Both the position numbers and the translations under genes were made by a program. DNA of 64,000 bases from Annona cherimola. Lineage: Eukaryota; Streptophyta; Magnoliopsida; Magnoliales; Annonaceae. Location of the stretch: positions 59,563,563-59,627,562 of the forward strand of contig CM059972.1 of NCBI GenBank assembly GCA_030490835.1. Reading direction: 5' to 3'. Shown here in pieces: positions 34,784 to 48,718 of the stretch (the stretch's first letter is position 1; each line of letters starts with the position of its first letter). The notes below the pieces were generated by a model. That model was not told the origin of the DNA. It searched no databases and saw only the letters and a program-made list of their open reading frames with translations.

Positions 34784-35278
34784 ATGTCCCCCTTTTTGAT
34801 GATTGACAAAACCGATTTGAGTATATACCTTTTAATATCTTTAAAAACTTACTATTTTATCTTATTTTGGTATTTTTAGGATAATCACTGGTCTTTTGCA
34901 TTTTGAAATTATCATACTATTCCATTGTCAACATTTCAGATTTCATTCACAAGTTGAAATCATTCATACAAGCACTTCATCATTCATTCAACCATTTTCA
35001 GTTTCATGTAAAAAAAAAAACAGAACATAAACAAACAGATCATGTAAACAAACTTTTCATGTGCAAACCTATATACAAGCTGCCCAATTCAAGACTCAAA
35101 TCCTAATATATTCTCTCCTTTTTTGTCGATTGATCAAAAAGTAGGGATGATGGGCTATTCAGGGACATCCGGTGGTGGAGCGGGTAATCCTTTGAGAATG
35201 GCGGGGGCTGCTCCCCCTTAGCCTGTGCTCCCTCTCGACTTGGAATTTTCTAAGTTCATTTCGCCTATCTTATTATTC
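34784..35278 (-). other. SIRE-2 3' untranslated region with polypurine tract
   Basis: Reverse complement of CAAAAAGGGGGACAT lies at 34784-34798, against the LTR. The rest, to the pol end at 35279, shows only chance frames and a second purine run near 35205. Confidence 0.7.
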
Positions 35279-36850
35279 CTAATTTAACTCAATCATCCCC
35301 ATATCATTTCTAATTTTATAAAATAATTCTTTTGCTAGAGGTTTGGTGAATATATCTGCAATTTGATCTTCTGTTTTCACATATTCCAAATAGATATCAT
35401 GATTTTCTACATGTTCTCTAATAAAATGATGTCTTAGGTCAATATGCATGGTCCTAGAATGCAATACTAGATTTTTAGTCAAACATATTGCACTAGTATT
35501 ATCACATCTAATAGGTATATCTATAAATTCCATACCATAATCCCTAAGTTGTTGTTTCATCCAAAGCAATTGGGCACAACAGCTCCCGGCGGTAATGTAT
35601 TCGGATTCCGCGGTGGATAGAGCAACACTAGTTTATTTTCTTGGAAACCATAAAACCAACATGTTCCCAAGAAACTGACATATTCCACTAGTGCTTTTTC
35701 TATCTACCTTGTAACCGGCAAAATCCGCATCCGAGTAGCTGATTAGATCAAAATTAGAACCCTTTGGATACCAAAGTCCTATGTTGGTAGTATCTACTAA
35801 GTATCTGAAAATTCTTTTTACAACTACCAAATGTGATTCTTTTGGACATGATTGAAATCTAGAGCACATACAAACACTGAACAGTATATCGGGTCTAGAA
35901 GCAGTTAAATATAATAAAGAGCCTATCATGCTCCTATATAACTTTAAATCAACAGGTTTACCTTTCATCTTTGTCAATTTTAATGGTTGAGCTCATAGGC
36001 GTGTTTGCCCCTTTGCTGTTTTCCATGCCGAACTTTTTTAACATTTCCTTGACATACTTGGACTAGTTTATGAAAATCTCTTCACTTAGTTGCTTAATTT
36101 GTAGTCCAAGGAAGAAATTCAGCTCCCCCATCATACTCATCTCAAATTCCTTCTGCATAAGCACAGAAAATTCTTGACAAAGAATCTCATTAGTGGCATA
36201 AAAATAATATCATCTACATAAATTTGAATAATCAAAATATCCTTTTCTTTATACTTAATAAACAACACAGTGTCTACCTTTCCTTTTTGGAAGTCACGAT
36301 GAATCAAAAATTTGCTCAATCTTTCATACCAAGCCCTTGGAGCTTGTTTTAATCCATATAGTGCTTTGGTTAATTTGTATACATATTTAGATTGATCTTT
36401 CTTCTCAAATCCAGGTGGTTGTTCAACATACACCTCTTCATTTATATACCTATTCAGAAATGCACTTTTAACATCCATTTGAAACAACTTAATTGTTCAC
36501 GTGAGATGCAAAAGCTAGTAAAATGCGAATGACCTTTAATCTAACAACCGGAGCATAGGATTCTTCAAAGTCTATTCCTTCTTCTTGTGAGTATCCTTTT
36601 GTCACAAGTCTAGCTTTGTTTCTCACCACAAGTCCACTTTCATCTAATTTGTTCCTAAAGACCCATTTTGTGCCAACGACAGTACAGTCCTTTAGTCTTT
36701 GAACAAGATGCTAAACTTGGTTTCTTTCAAATTGATTTAACTCCTGTTGCATTGCTACGATCTAGTTTTCATTATCAAGAGCTTGATCAATAGTGGTTGG
36801 TTCAATTTTTGATACAAAAGCGTATTGTCCATAAATATTTTGTTTTGACC
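35279..36850 (-). pseudogene. pol: SIRE-2 reverse transcriptase and RNase H
   Basis: RT and RNase H in three pieces. 36137-36487 has [13 protein letters not shown] and YVDDIIF, then shifts through a 1-nt loss after the catalytic motif near 36200. 35633-35977 has [16 protein letters not shown] and YSDADFAG; a stop near 35634 replaces a Gln codon. 35279-35569 has RNase H to its C-terminus [13 protein letters not shown]. Compared with SIRE-1 the same residues are present, with different breaks. Confidence 0.88.
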
Positions 36851-36916
36851 TTCTAGTCTTTACACCTTCATAAATATTACCTATAACTTGCTCAATTGGA
36901 TGAACATTTTTGAATT

Positions 36917-37919
36917 TTAAATCAGTTGGAGGTTTATAGGAATTATTACTTTACTTACCCTTTCCTCCGTGGAATTTTCTGGCTTAGGTTCAGGTTCTCC
37001 TTGTTGCTCTTGTTGTTTTGCTTCTAAATTCTTCGATGTATCATCTGCATCACTTAATTCATCCTCCTTTCTCGGAGTTCGGTTAAATTCATCAAAAACA
37101 ACATGTATTGACTCTTCTATAACTTGGTTCCTTTTATTGAAGACTCTATAACCTTTGTTATTTGATGAGTAACCAAGGATTATTGCCCCTTCACTCTTGG
37201 CATTCAGTTTTTCCAAGTTGGTTTTTCTATTGTTCAGAACATAACATGTGCAATCAAAAGTATGAAAATATGAAATATTTAGTTTTCTACCTTTCCATAG
37301 CTCATATGGGGTCTTTTTCAAGATTGCTCTAATGGTTACACGATTCAAGACATGACATGCTGTACTTACACCTTCGCCCCAAAATTTCTTGGATAATTTA
37401 CTCTCATTTAACATAGTTCTAGACATCTCTTGTATGGTTTTATTCTTCCTTTCAACTACTCCATTTTGTTGTGGAGTTCTTGGTGCAGAAAATGTGTGGT
37501 GAATTTCTTTTTTATTACGTAATTTTATAAATCGTTTATTTTTAAACTCACCACCATGATCACTTCTAATGGTCATAATAGTACTTTATTTTTTATTTTG
37601 CACCAAGTTTACAAAAGTTGCAAACATAGAGAAAGCTTCATCTTTGCTAGCTAAGAGAATTACCCATGTGAATATTGAAAAATCATCAACTATTACAAAT
37701 AATACTTCTTTCCACCAATTGTTAAAATATCGGATGACCATATAGATCCATGTGTAGCAATTCAAGTGGCCTAGTGGTGAAAATCTCCTTTTTGGAGGAA
37801 AAAGATATTTTAGGTTGTTTTGACAGTTGACATGCCTTACAAATTTTGTCTTTGTAATATTTCAATTTTGGCAATCCTTCTACTAAACTCTTTTTCCATA
37901 AGGTCTTAATGTTTGACAT
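36917..37919 (-). pseudogene. pol: SIRE-2 integrase
   Basis: 37722-37919 holds the zinc-binding end KICKACQLSKQPK and LLHMDLYG, then a 1-nt loss shifts the frame. 36917-37576 (219 codons) has TIRSDHGGEF, SAPRTPQQNGVVERKNKTI and WGEGVSTACHVLNR. A glutamine/proline-rich linker follows at its end. Here the PQQNGVVERKN block is uncorrupted, unlike SIRE-1. Confidence 0.88.
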
Positions 37920-37949
37920 GTTTATATGCCCAAGCCTCTTACGCCAAAC

Positions 37950-38387
37950 TCATGAATCATTGTCAATGACCATTAGACATTGAGCATCTAACTCGTCAAG
38001 TGAAACCAAATATATATTTCCATGTCTTTTTTCACTAAACATGATATGTTCTCCATCAAATACATTACATATAGATGATTCAAACACAACCTTATACTCT
38101 TTGTCGCATAATTGGCTAATACTCATCAGATTGTGCTTAAGTTCTTCAACAAATAACACATCCTCCATACATGCATTTGAAATACTATAAATGTTTCCTT
38201 TATCTTTGATTTTACCTTTCTTGTTATTTCCAAAGGCAATAGTTCCATTGTTGCAAGGCTTGAGTTTATGAAATAAACTTCTTTCTCCAGTATGCCTTGA
38301 GCAACCATTATCCATGAACCAAATGTTGTTTGCCTTTGCCTTGAAACATACCTGAAAAATGAGCAAATAAAGCTTATCTCTTTGGTA
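37950..38387 (-). pseudogene. pol: SIRE-2 aspartic protease
   Basis: Protease frame with the active site changed to FMDNGCSRHTG: Ser of the DSG triad is Asn and a Met codon is missing, so activity is doubtful. The frame is +1 to gag, as in SIRE-1, and is open through the gag stop. A stop near 37950 ends it. Confidence 0.85.
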
Positions 38388-40254
38388 CCCATTTTATGGG
38401 TCCATTTGGGTTAGTAAACTTATTTAATCTTTGTTGTTCTATTCTTGAAAGCCCAAATCTGGTGTTTCTTGAAACCCAAATTAATTTTGCACCATGGTCA
38501 TATAGTTTCTTAAAATTGCATTTATAAATTTTGTGACCCATCTTGTTGCAAAAGTTATAGGCCATTGATAATCTAGGAGTAGGTCTCCAAGTATGTTGTG
38601 GTTCAAAAGTTAGTCTCCTAGTCCAAACAGCTTGTTTCCCTTTTGGTTTGTAAATAGGTACAACTTTAGCTTGATTTTTTCCAAGTTTTGGCATACTTGA
38701 TTTGCTACTTTCTTCCAGCTCAAATGTGGAGTATCCAAGACCTCTTCTATTGTTTTGAGAGGTCATGTTCAGAAACATTTTCATACTTTCTCCTGGATTA
38801 GAGAACTTAGTTAATGATTCATTTAAGGATTCATTTTTCTTTTTCAATTTTTCCACTTCTTTCAATAGTAGTTCATTTTCTTCTTTCAATTTTGTTGTTC
38901 TTTCTGCTAGTTTTTCATTTACAATAATAATGGAATTACATTGTTGTCTCTTTAATGATAATTTGTTTCCTAGTTTTTTTATTTCCTCATATAATGAATT
39001 ATATGCATGTTATAATTTCTCTAATTCAGCACATTTGAGACATTCTTGAATAGAAGAATGAGTAGATTGAGAATAACAAAGTTTGGAAATTACTTCTTCA
39101 TTACTCGTACATTTTGTTGAGGTGGTTTGTTCTTCCAAAACTTCTGTTGTGTTTAGACACAATAAATTTTCTTCTTGCTCAATCCGCGCCATGCAGCATA
39201 TTCTAGTGCAATTTGCTGCTTCAAAATCATCGGTTGAGGAGCTACTTGTTGATGAAGTTTCTTCATTCACGTACATTCCTCTTCCCTTAGGCTTTTGGAA
39301 TTTTCAGCTTTCATATCTATCTTTCTTTTCATGATGATCCTTTGATCTTTTTTCCGGTGTAGGACATTGAGCTTGCATATGTCTAATACTGTCGCATCTA
39401 TAACACTTTGTAACCTTCTTATTTTTCTCTTTTCGAGGTCTCTCTTTGAAATCTTTGAAGTTTTTTTCTTTCCTTACAAACTTTCGAAATCTACGAGCTA
39501 GTAGAGCAATGTCTTCATCATCGTTTTGAGATGATGAGGTGGACTCATACGAGTTACGAGTGACTTTTAATGCAATTGCTCTCTTTTCTTTGTGATGATC
39601 TTCATTTCTTTTTTTGATTAGCTCATGTGACATTAATGAGCTAATAAGGTCTTCTAGCTTCAATGTGTTTAGGTCCTTGGCTTTTTCTATTGCAGTAATC
39701 TTTGAAGTCCAAGATTCCAGTAGAGCTCTTAGAATCTTCATGACCTGCTCAGATTCAGAAATTGCTTTTCCTAGACCTTTCAAGGCATTAGTAATCTTAG
39801 AAAATCTAGTAAACATTTCAGATATATTTTCTGTCTCTAACATTTTAAAACTATCCAATTCTCCAATCAATATATTTCTCCTTATCCCTTGGACTTGAGA
39901 AGTTCATTCATAGATAGATATTAATGTATCCCACATTTCTTTGGCGGTCAAACAAGAGGATACTCTATCATATTCAGAAGTAGTAAGAGCACAAAATAAT
40001 GAATTCATAGCCTTAGCGTTGCTCTTAACAGTTTTCACTTCCTCATCAGTTAATTTGGAAGCTCTTTCATCAATTGGCAAAGTCACACGGTCTTGGATTG
40101 CAATCCAAGAGTCCATATCTGTAGCCATGATGAGTTATTTCATACGTAGCTTCCAATAGCCAAAATTGTTCCCATCAAACAAATGTGGCCTAGTAAAAGA
40201 TTGGCCTTCGGCAAATGCGGGAACGGAAGTAGATTGAGATGTTATATCAAAAGA
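38374..40254 (-). pseudogene. gag: SIRE-2 gag
   Basis: Relative of SIRE-1 gag, in pieces 39904-40128, 39304-39870, 39010-39276 and 38374-38889. The position of the start codon reads ATA in place of ATG (near 40252). Stops include TAA in the KLRMK block, TGA after SIYE, and TGA near 39304 where SIRE-1 has CGA. The first zinc knuckle reads CYRCDSIRHMQAQC, complete. The second reads YNFCNKMGHKIYKC with its first Cys lost. It ends KWVPKR-TAA exactly as in SIRE-1. Confidence 0.88.
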
Positions 40255-40280
40255 TCTATTTGGTAAAACTCAAAGATCTG

Positions 40281-40293
40281 CTCCGATACCACT
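40281..40293 (-). promoter_or_regulatory. Primer binding site of SIRE-2
   Basis: Minus strand AGTGGTATCGGAG, the initiator Met-tRNA complement with one A-to-G change, immediately inside the 5' LTR. Confidence 0.8.
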
Positions 40294-41982
40294 TGTTGGT
40301 CCCAAGTTAATGACAATTACCCAAGAGGGGAGGGGTGAATTGGGTATTTAAATTTTTTTAACTTAAACTGAAACTTTACCCCAGATTAAATCAGTCCCCT
40401 TTAATGAAGCAAATGGAAAACAATAAGATAATGAAAGCAGAGATAGAAATCAATAGACAGGGTTTTATAGTGGTTTGAACAACCTTCCCTACTCTACTCT
40501 TCCAAGCTCACACCTCTTGTGACTTGGGTTCCACTATGTATTTCATAAATACAACTAGAGCCTCTGCTCTCTTCTAGATTCCAGCTATGGGGGGCATCAA
40601 CAACACACAACACAAGTAGGTGACGAGTTCCACGCCAGTCACACACTACTTTGCTTACACTTGGTCTTAGTTACCGAAACTAAATCAAGTTCAATACAAT
40701 GAGAAATAATTAAAGAAGGTTTCTACACGTTACTGATGTGTAGAGGCAGATTTGGCGAGGAGAAGAACTTGTGAAGCAGACTTAATGATTCAGCAAGCAG
40801 CTCTTGGCAGTTTGAAAGCAAAGTTCTTTTTCTAGACGTTGGCTTGATCACTTAAAGCTCTTAGGAATGGGAGTTGTGCTCAATTAATGAAGTTTCATCT
40901 ACCCTCTACGTTAATCTTGAATGCCTTATATAAATGGCAAGGGAATTCAAACGTTTCGAAGTAGGTGGCGCGCATTTAATGTGCCAATATTCGAAAAAAA
41001 TTTGACCGTTGCGACCCAAGTAGCAGGTAGAGTCGACTTCGGGTGCGACTTCGTCTTTCTGCAAATACTTCAAGTTCCATTCTAGGTCGACTTGGTCCTA
41101 AACTTGACCCAAGTCGCAGGTGAAGTCGACTTCGGGTGCGACTTCACTTTCTATGCTTGCTTGATGAACTTAAAATCCTTGGAGATGTCTTTGGTCACTT
41201 GAATTTCTTCAAATTAAATATTCTTCCCTTGATTTACATCATCTGAAATTCAGTTTATTCATCCTAGCTTGATGTCCTTTAGCTCCGTGTCTTGAAATAT
41301 TGAATACTTGAATCTTGGAGTTCATGAAAGAAGTCCAAATGTGTGATCTTGATCCTCCATGATGAATACATTCAACTTTATTTGCTTTGGACTTGATTTG
41401 ATCTTCATTTAGCTAAGTCGAATACTTGAGTCGACTTGATCTTCAACTTCACTCAAGTCTGGCATCGAGTCGACTTGGTCTGCGACTTAGCTCTTCAAGT
41501 TCTGCACTGTTAGTCTGAAGTTGAAGCTGGAGTTGACTTAGTCTGCGAATTCACCCAAGTCGCATGTGGAGTCGACTTAGCCTGCGACTTCGGCAGCTCT
41601 CGTCCCCAATTTCAGCGTTGGACAAAAAATCACGGTTGAAGTCGATGCTGGAGTCGACTTGGTCTGCGACTTCGCCTAAGTTGCATGTGAAGTCGACTTC
41701 GAGTGCGACTTCAGCAGCTCTTGCTCCCAATTTCAACGCTAGACATAAAAACACGTTTGAAGTCGATGCTGGAGTCGACTTGGGAATCGACTTGGCCTGA
41801 GTCGATGCCTGAGTCGACTTGGAAATCGACTTGACCTGTCATGCTTCATTTTCTTCATTTTTATATTCTTTAATCATCTTACAAACATGTTAGTAACCAA
41901 AACTTACTAAAATTGATTTGTTTAATCATCAAAACATAGACTTGACTTATTTTGCCATTGATTTCAACATACGTTTCCAACA
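40294..41982 (-). repeat. 5' LTR of SIRE-2
   Basis: A 1,689-bp LTR, TGTTGGTCCC to TTTCCAACA, followed by CAATC. TATA-like TTATATAA is at 40926-40933. It has additional repeat sequence near 41700 and 41775-41830 compared with the 3' LTR. Confidence 0.92.
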
Positions 41983-41987
41983 CAATC

Positions 41988-42863
41988 TTTCCTTAGCTAG
42001 GAAACCCTAGCTATCGTACCATCTAGCAAGCGCCGCCACCACTGGCAGCAACCGCACGCCATCACCAGCGTCTGAATCTGGCACTGTCATTAGAAACCAG
42101 AAAAATGACATTTCGTGCGATAGCAAAAAACCCAAATGGCAGCAAGGAAGGCATAAATCCAAACGGTAGCAAAATAGTAGGAAACCTTTGCCTATTAACA
42201 TTAACTGAATAAATGAGAAACATGGTTTTTTATTGAGGCGACAGACCATTTGAAAACCTAATACCATCATCTATGCCCGTCTAAAATTCCAACTGGTAGG
42301 GACGAAATGTGTGGATTACCCGGGGTAGGAGAAAAAATGGTCTACAAGTGGGTCCTTATAAATCAAACTAGATGCAAACAAGGGTTGAATCTATAGCTAT
42401 TGGTACAGGTAAGCTGTTCGTGGCAGCGACAGAGTTTTTTTTTAATTTATTGTTATCACTCCAAGATAAAATTACTGAATCCATAGATCCAAAGATCATG
42501 CTGTATGCATTTTGATTTGGCCAGAATTCAATCCATGGGCAAATACCAAAATACATATACGTATTATTAATAACAACATTCAACCAATCCATGCTTGAGC
42601 CAAATGCACTATGGATTTAAATCATGAATATTGGATCGAATAAATCAATCAAATTTCCAAAAATATCACGAGAAATCATTTGAATTGAATCCGTAACAGC
42701 GTAATAACATGTACATCAGACATAAAAAAAGTTTATGATTTATCGAATTTGAGTCCACATGTGAAATAACTTGTAAGGCTTAATTACTTAAGCAAATAAA
42801 CTAAAATTTGCATAAATCTTAAGCTTTCTCAATGCTTTAACATAAAATGGCTTTGATACCACT
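41988..42863 (-). other. Copia A leader, 5' part, with PBS
   Basis: Leader of element A between SIRE-2 and A's 5' LTR. It is GC-rich near 42025-42080, otherwise AT-rich, with no convincing frame. The PBS (TGGTATCAAAGC on the minus strand) is at 42850-42861, against the LTR start TGATGGG at 42864. Confidence 0.65.
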
Positions 42864-43038
42864 TGATGGGAAAATCTCATTGATTAAAACCATAATCACC
42901 TCAGGATCTTCTACATTAAATCACTAAGAAAATAAATCATAAGCGGAAGCGTACATGAATTCATGGTAGCAGTTGTTCTTGAATTTGGAGGTTTTTGGTC
43001 TTCCAAGTTAATGCTTTAGGGTTTTCTAAAGAAGATGG
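42864..43038 (-). repeat. 5' LTR of copia A, first part
   Basis: First 175 bp of A's 5' LTR (plus-strand left part), cut at GATGG (43034-43038) by copia B. The remainder resumes at 51435 with GATGA. Confidence 0.85.
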
Positions 43039-43500
43039 TGTTGGGAAATCCTTATTGATTAAATTTATAATCACCCCAGGATCCTCCATGCTAAATCACT
43101 AAGAAAAATAAATCATAAGTAAAAGCGTACATGAATCCATTGGAGCAGTTGTTCTTAAATCTTGTGGTTTTTGGGTCTTCTAAGTTAATGCCCTAGGTTT
43201 TCTGGAGAAAGTGACTCCTCTTTTTCAATGATGAGATGTTAGAAAAGAAAACCTAATTGGTGCATAACTTGGGGACAGCAACCATTTATAGAGGAAGCCT
43301 ATCTTTCGTATTTCTAATTTAGCCCATCATAAAATAGAAATTAGAAATTAAGCTGTAGGGTTTCTACGCATAAGAGACCCATAATTTATCAGATGATTTA
43401 GGCCCATAAAACCTTATAGGATCACTTTAAAAATTAGGCTGCTATTTATAATAGCATATATATAATTAATATATATATATATGAGTCCAAAATTTCAACA
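43039..43500 (-). repeat. 3' LTR of copia B
   Basis: A 462-bp LTR from TGTTGGGAAATC to TTTCAACA; the polypurine tract (minus strand AAGTGGGAGAT) follows at 43501. Confidence 0.88.
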
Positions 43501-46500
43501 ATCTCCCACTTGGACTACATATATTTTATAATTATATATATAACCTTATGAGCTCAAAACCTTTTGCTATCATATCAAAAATCATCTCCAAATAATCTCA
43601 TCCATTAGTTATGCCAACATAGGACCAAGGCGGCCTTTGTCACATTTATGATAACTAGATCCATTCATGATCACATATATCAAATATAACCAAACGACAT
43701 AGATCAAGTATGGATGCGTAGCATGTAAATTACATGTAATATAATCTAACCTGCCTATTTCCAACTGGTCCAACATATTTGGTGAGATCAAATTAAAACC
43801 AAAATATTGAATAACCAAAATATGGAATACTTTATTTTTGCAAAAAATATTCATAACCATAATAAAGTGTCTAAATCAGAAAAACAAATAAATACAAACT
43901 CTCACTTAACTAGCATATCATCAAATGATATAACACCTATATGAGTAGTATGTTCATGAAAGACCTTGAGGTGTTACCCTTAGTAAGTGGATCTGCAACC
44001 TTAGAGTTTGTCGCAATATGTTTTATAGACACTTTATTTTTCCGAATCCTTCCCTTAACAACTAGGAACATTGCTAAACTCTTGTTGGTATTGGAATATT
44101 AGACTACTAATTTATTATCACAAGATAACTTAAGTGGTCTTTCATGATATCTATATTTTGCAGCCCTGTGACAAAACTCTGTAGTCATATTCCATAATTG
44201 GATGCCTCATAATATGCTATAAATTCTGTTGTCATGTTTAAAAAGCTATGAGTGTCTGCATAACACTTTTTCCTAATATAACTTTTCCAACAAGCAGATA
44301 AATATAGCCTGAAGTTGATCTAAAACTGTATTTGCATCAAATAAAGTCAAAATCTGAATACCAAATGATCTCTAACTTACCTGACTTTCTGTATGTAAAT
44401 ATGTAGTGTTTTATTCTCTAAAAGTGCTTAAAAATGTGTGGCTGCTTCTGAAAGATCCATTCCTGAATTACTTAAATATCTGCAAAATATTCCAACGATG
44501 TATGCAATATCCGAATGCATATAAGCTTGAAATTCAAAACCTGAGTATAAATCAAACTTCCCACTGCTAAAGCATAGGGAGTCTTTTGCATTTTCTTAGA
44601 TTTAAAATCATTCTTGGGGCATTGATTTAGACAAAAATAATTTTGTCTCCCTTAACGAGGAGGTATTTTCTAGTTTACAATCCTACACACCAAGTATCTT
44701 AAGTACTTTCTTAATATAGGTCTTTTATGATAATCCAAGAGTACATCAAGAGTAATCTTGATATATCTAAATTACTAATATAAAAGACGTATTTTTAAGA
44801 TTTTTCGTTTCAAAATTCTTTGATAAAAATATCTTAATTTTATGCAATAAAGTTATATTGATGTTGGAAAACAGTATGTCTGTGTGTTACTCCCACTGAA
44901 CTTATAGTATATGCAATCATCAACCGAATTCATTTCAAAACCGAATGAGATGACAATTTGATGAAATTTGTAGTACCATTAATAGAAAACTTGCTTAAGC
45001 TTGTAGACGGATTTTTATTTTAAAAACTGAAAGTCTATTATGAACGTTATCCTTACATCAATTTATTATAGCTCAAGGTTAAAACCTATTAATAAAGTCA
45101 TTTATCTTGAAAGAAATTTTTAATAAAATCAGAAAGAAAGTTTCTTTGTAATCTATGTTTTCCTTTTAAGTAAAATTCATTATGACAAGATAAGCCTTAT
45201 GTCTTTCTACATTACCCTTCTTCTTAGTTTTAAATATTCATTTATAACCAATTAGCTTTATATCTTCAGGTAATGGAACAGGCTACCAAATCATCATTGT
45301 CTTTTACGAACTTAATCATATATTTATGGCATCAATCTACTTTTGAGAGTTTTTATTTTGATTGCTTAATAGAATCACCTTCCACCAATCTGATGTTATC
45401 CTGATGTCGTGAAGAAATCTGATGTAACCATCAGAAACCACATTCTCATTTCTCTAGTATATCTCTTTAATGACATCCATTCTTGAGGGTGTGTTGATCT
45501 TGATCATCAAGAATAACCTGTTTATCAATGATGTCTTATAGATTTCCCTTTAAAGACATAGTCCCTAACTTTATCTCCCCCTCAAGCTCAATATCCTCAA
45601 ATAACTGACATTTTTTGCCTCAAAACAACTGAATGTGGATCATAGGATTTATATCTTGAAATTGTTCAGCATATATAATAATATTCAAATTCAAAAAAGA
45701 CTAAATTAACTATTTATAAATAAATAAGAATGACTAAATTTATTGACTATAGAAATAGAAACTAAATTCCATTAAAAATTGTACCATATGTCTCTTTCGA
45801 ATTCAAATAAAATTGATTTTTTAAAAATAATAACTTAAATATCCATATAGCCTCAATAGTATCTGATTTCCTAAACCCTCCATCGATGAATCTTTCATCA
45901 TCATTCGGCCTTTTGGTAACTTAAGCAACCCATCACGGACACCCTTACATGAATAGCAACACTAAATCTATTCATAAAAACATGTCTTCGGGCTAAGGCT
46001 AAATTAATCACTGAACAAAACAAAGTGAAAAGTATACCCTGATTGGTACAATTCTCCTATGTGTCCAAGAGTCTGTCAAAAGTAATAACCAAATTTCTTG
46101 TTTGATTTCTTTTGTCTTAGACCACTCTTAGTTTCCTTATCATTTTTCATGTCCTTATAGTTATTTGCCAAGTAAGTACTTTTAGTCTTTTTTTACTTCA
46201 ACCAATTCTCCTTATGCACACAATAAAAATAAGCACATTAAGAGATTATTTGTTCTTTTGTCAGTCATAATTAACTTTAAATTGACCAAATTGTGTCAAG
46301 AAAATCAAAACTAAATGCACAAGAAAATATGCTTTAACCTTAGTGCCTTTAGTTTCAAAGTAAGATGAAACAGGTATTTCCTTATATTTCATTTAACCTT
46401 ATACCTTATTGAAATCAAGTTCGATTAAATTGTACTCGTTTCAGCTTTATCATTTTTAGCAAAGCACTTTATAATTTTCTTAATATAAATTTTTGGCATT

Positions 46501-46760
46501 AGTTACCTTTTTGGACATGATGCCCCCTTGAAAGTTTTTAGAATTTTACACTTTATAATCATAAAACTCATGCAAATTGAACAATCTCGCTTCTCGAAGT
46601 TCTTATTTTTCCTCATTGGAACTTTTGACCCTAGGAGTAGTGATTTTTTCAATCCTTAGTACAAGGTTTAGATTCATAAAGTCAAGAATGATCATAATAT
46701 TTTATTTTCATTACTTCAACATGAAAATAGAATAAATGTTGGTAGATATAACACAAGCAA
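43501..46760 (-). pseudogene. Copia B pol and gag, heavily decayed
   Basis: Collinear with element A (43990 matches 1290, 44220 matches 1560, 44560 matches 1880, 45200 matches 11390, 46070 matches 13270). It carries the RNase H end, RT, integrase and gag regions, but no frame longer than about 60 codons, so only homology to A identifies it. There are many short deletions relative to A. Confidence 0.65.
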
Positions 46761-48718
46761 ATAAATTAACCGAAAATTAAACAAAATAATACGTTCACAT
46801 AAGTTTTATATAGAACTTTAGCAATTCAAATAATGGTAGGGTTCATCACAAGATACATAGCACAACATTAATCCTTAGTTTTTAGACAAAAGTATTAACT
46901 TGTAAGTGGTACTCTTGGTGTAGTAATCAAATATTGATAATAAAGTCCTGTCAAATAATAAGCCTTTCTTTGGATCAACTATTGTTCACATGGAATGCCT
47001 AATAATTATCAAATATTTATCACCGCGGGTGTCCATGCAATCCGACTAAATATTAACCTTCTTTTGGGCCAATCAATATCCACATTAATTATATATCCAC
47101 AATATTTTGGTGTAGTAATCAAATATTAATAATAAAATCCTATCAAACAACAAGCCTTTCTTTGGACGGACTTGTTATTCATACGGAGTACTAAATAATT
47201 ATTACATATTTATTACCACAAGTGTGTACGCAATTCGGCCAAATATTAATATTCCTTTGGGCCGATGAATATTCGCATAAATTACATATACACAATTATT
47301 TTAATATCTTAAAAATAAATTAACTTACACAAGAGAGGCTACTTTCATAGCATGTTGTTCTAATCAATTTATTTTAAAACATTAAATATCCATAAAAAAA
47401 TATTTGTACCATTATTTGAATATAAATTTCCAAAAGGTCTAAAAATTGAATTTTGCTCAACAATAAGTTAATATAAATTTTAATAGAAAGCAACAAATTA
47501 TAGAATCATAAAAATCATTCACGAATTGCTTTCTAAATTCCTATAAATTAACCATATGAATTAATTGCACATAATTCAAAATTTCATGCATATACATAAA
47601 ATTCACAAAGCTGATATTTTTGGACCTATTTGGCTTAATCAGACCCTTCCATTTGATCCAGAATGTCCAAAAACATAAAAAATCACTATTGGTTCGTCCA
47701 AATCGGATGACGGGATCAAAAAATATGTTAAATTATATTTAGACGGTTCATAATGGGCCACGTGTCCTCTATTCGGTGAGCTAAAAACTTGGACATGCTG
47801 GGCAGTTGGGTTTGGGCCTGGCTAGATTTGGGCTAAAACTTGACCGGGCTTCCTAGGCTGCTTCCGCCTGGGTCTGTAAAGCAGGCCCGCCCGGGCGCAA
47901 ATGGACTGACTCTGGGCTTGCTGGAGCCCGCAGGCTTGGGTCTTGTGGATCTAGGCCAACCGCCAGGGTTTATTGTCTGGGCCAGGCGCCTGGGCCTAGT
48001 GGGCAGGCTTGAGAAAGCCCAAGCTTAGGCGCAAGAGGGAGATCGGATGGAACTGGTTTGTAAAAAAATAAAAAAAATTCTGCTAGAAGGGTTTTGTGCA
48101 AATGTTCATCTTTGGGGGTTTCCTATAATTTATTTCTGGCTAGGGGGTTTTGCGTAAAACTTCTTATCTTCACCCCCAAACTGAATGGGAGAAAAAACCC
48201 TAGCCACCCAAGCCGTCACGCCACCACCATCACATCTCCTCGCCACCGCTGCCGCCATGCCTGTCCAGCAACCAACGTTGATAGCGTGAATAGCAGCAAG
48301 CATAAGGGATTCTCCGATAAACAATGGCCATGGTCGACAAGAAGTGACAATATTTCAGGCAGGCAGTGACGATGCAATTTTAGTACGATGCTTCACTGGC
48401 AACGGTTTTTGGCAAGCTTGACGCCGTTTAGCACCTCTGCCCCGTTGTCGTCTAGCTGTTGCTGCCCCATTGCCGGAAGCAGCCATCCAACCGCTTGTTT
48501 TTGGCAACAGTCCAGCTGTAGCTTTCGTTTTCGGCAGCAATCCAGTGGCCCAGCCACAGACCATTCCCCTTCCAGGCAAGCAGCGACCATCGTTGACTGG
48601 ATGGGTTTCCCAAAAACTGGAAAATCCAATAACGACTGCTGCCTTGCAGTTCCTTATAAATGGGTAAAAAAACCCATCTGTTCAATGCGTCATTTGAGTG
48701 GTTTTTGAATGCGTTTTG
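46761..48718 (-). other. Copia B leader, first part
   Basis: Untranslated leader of B, related to A's leader at 32041-33124. A GC-rich part at 47750-48700 contains overlapping chance frames on both strands; they lack any domain and I do not treat them as genes. Confidence 0.55.

Larger units (their letters stand above)
33130..41982 (-). mobile_element. SIRE-2, full-length SIRE/Maximus-type copia
   Basis: An 8,853-bp relative of SIRE-1 on the opposite strand, flanked by CAATC (33125-33129 and 41983-41987). It has LTRs of 1,654 and 1,689 bp, PBS, gag, pol and polypurine tract. Its LTRs differ more than those of SIRE-1, and its frames carry more stops, so it is the older copy. Gag and pol again sit in different frames around KWVPKR-TAA. 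Confidence 0.94.

Noticed and set aside
43439..43482. TA-rich microsatellites (also near 51655, 51895, 58020)
   Set aside because: Ordinary parts of the copia LTR or AT-rich intergenic sequence; only the MITE-flanking ones are informative.
48094..48708. Cluster of overlapping frames on both strands in the GC-rich part
   Set aside because: Located in the leader of copia B; five or more frames open simultaneously because of GC content, none with a motif.
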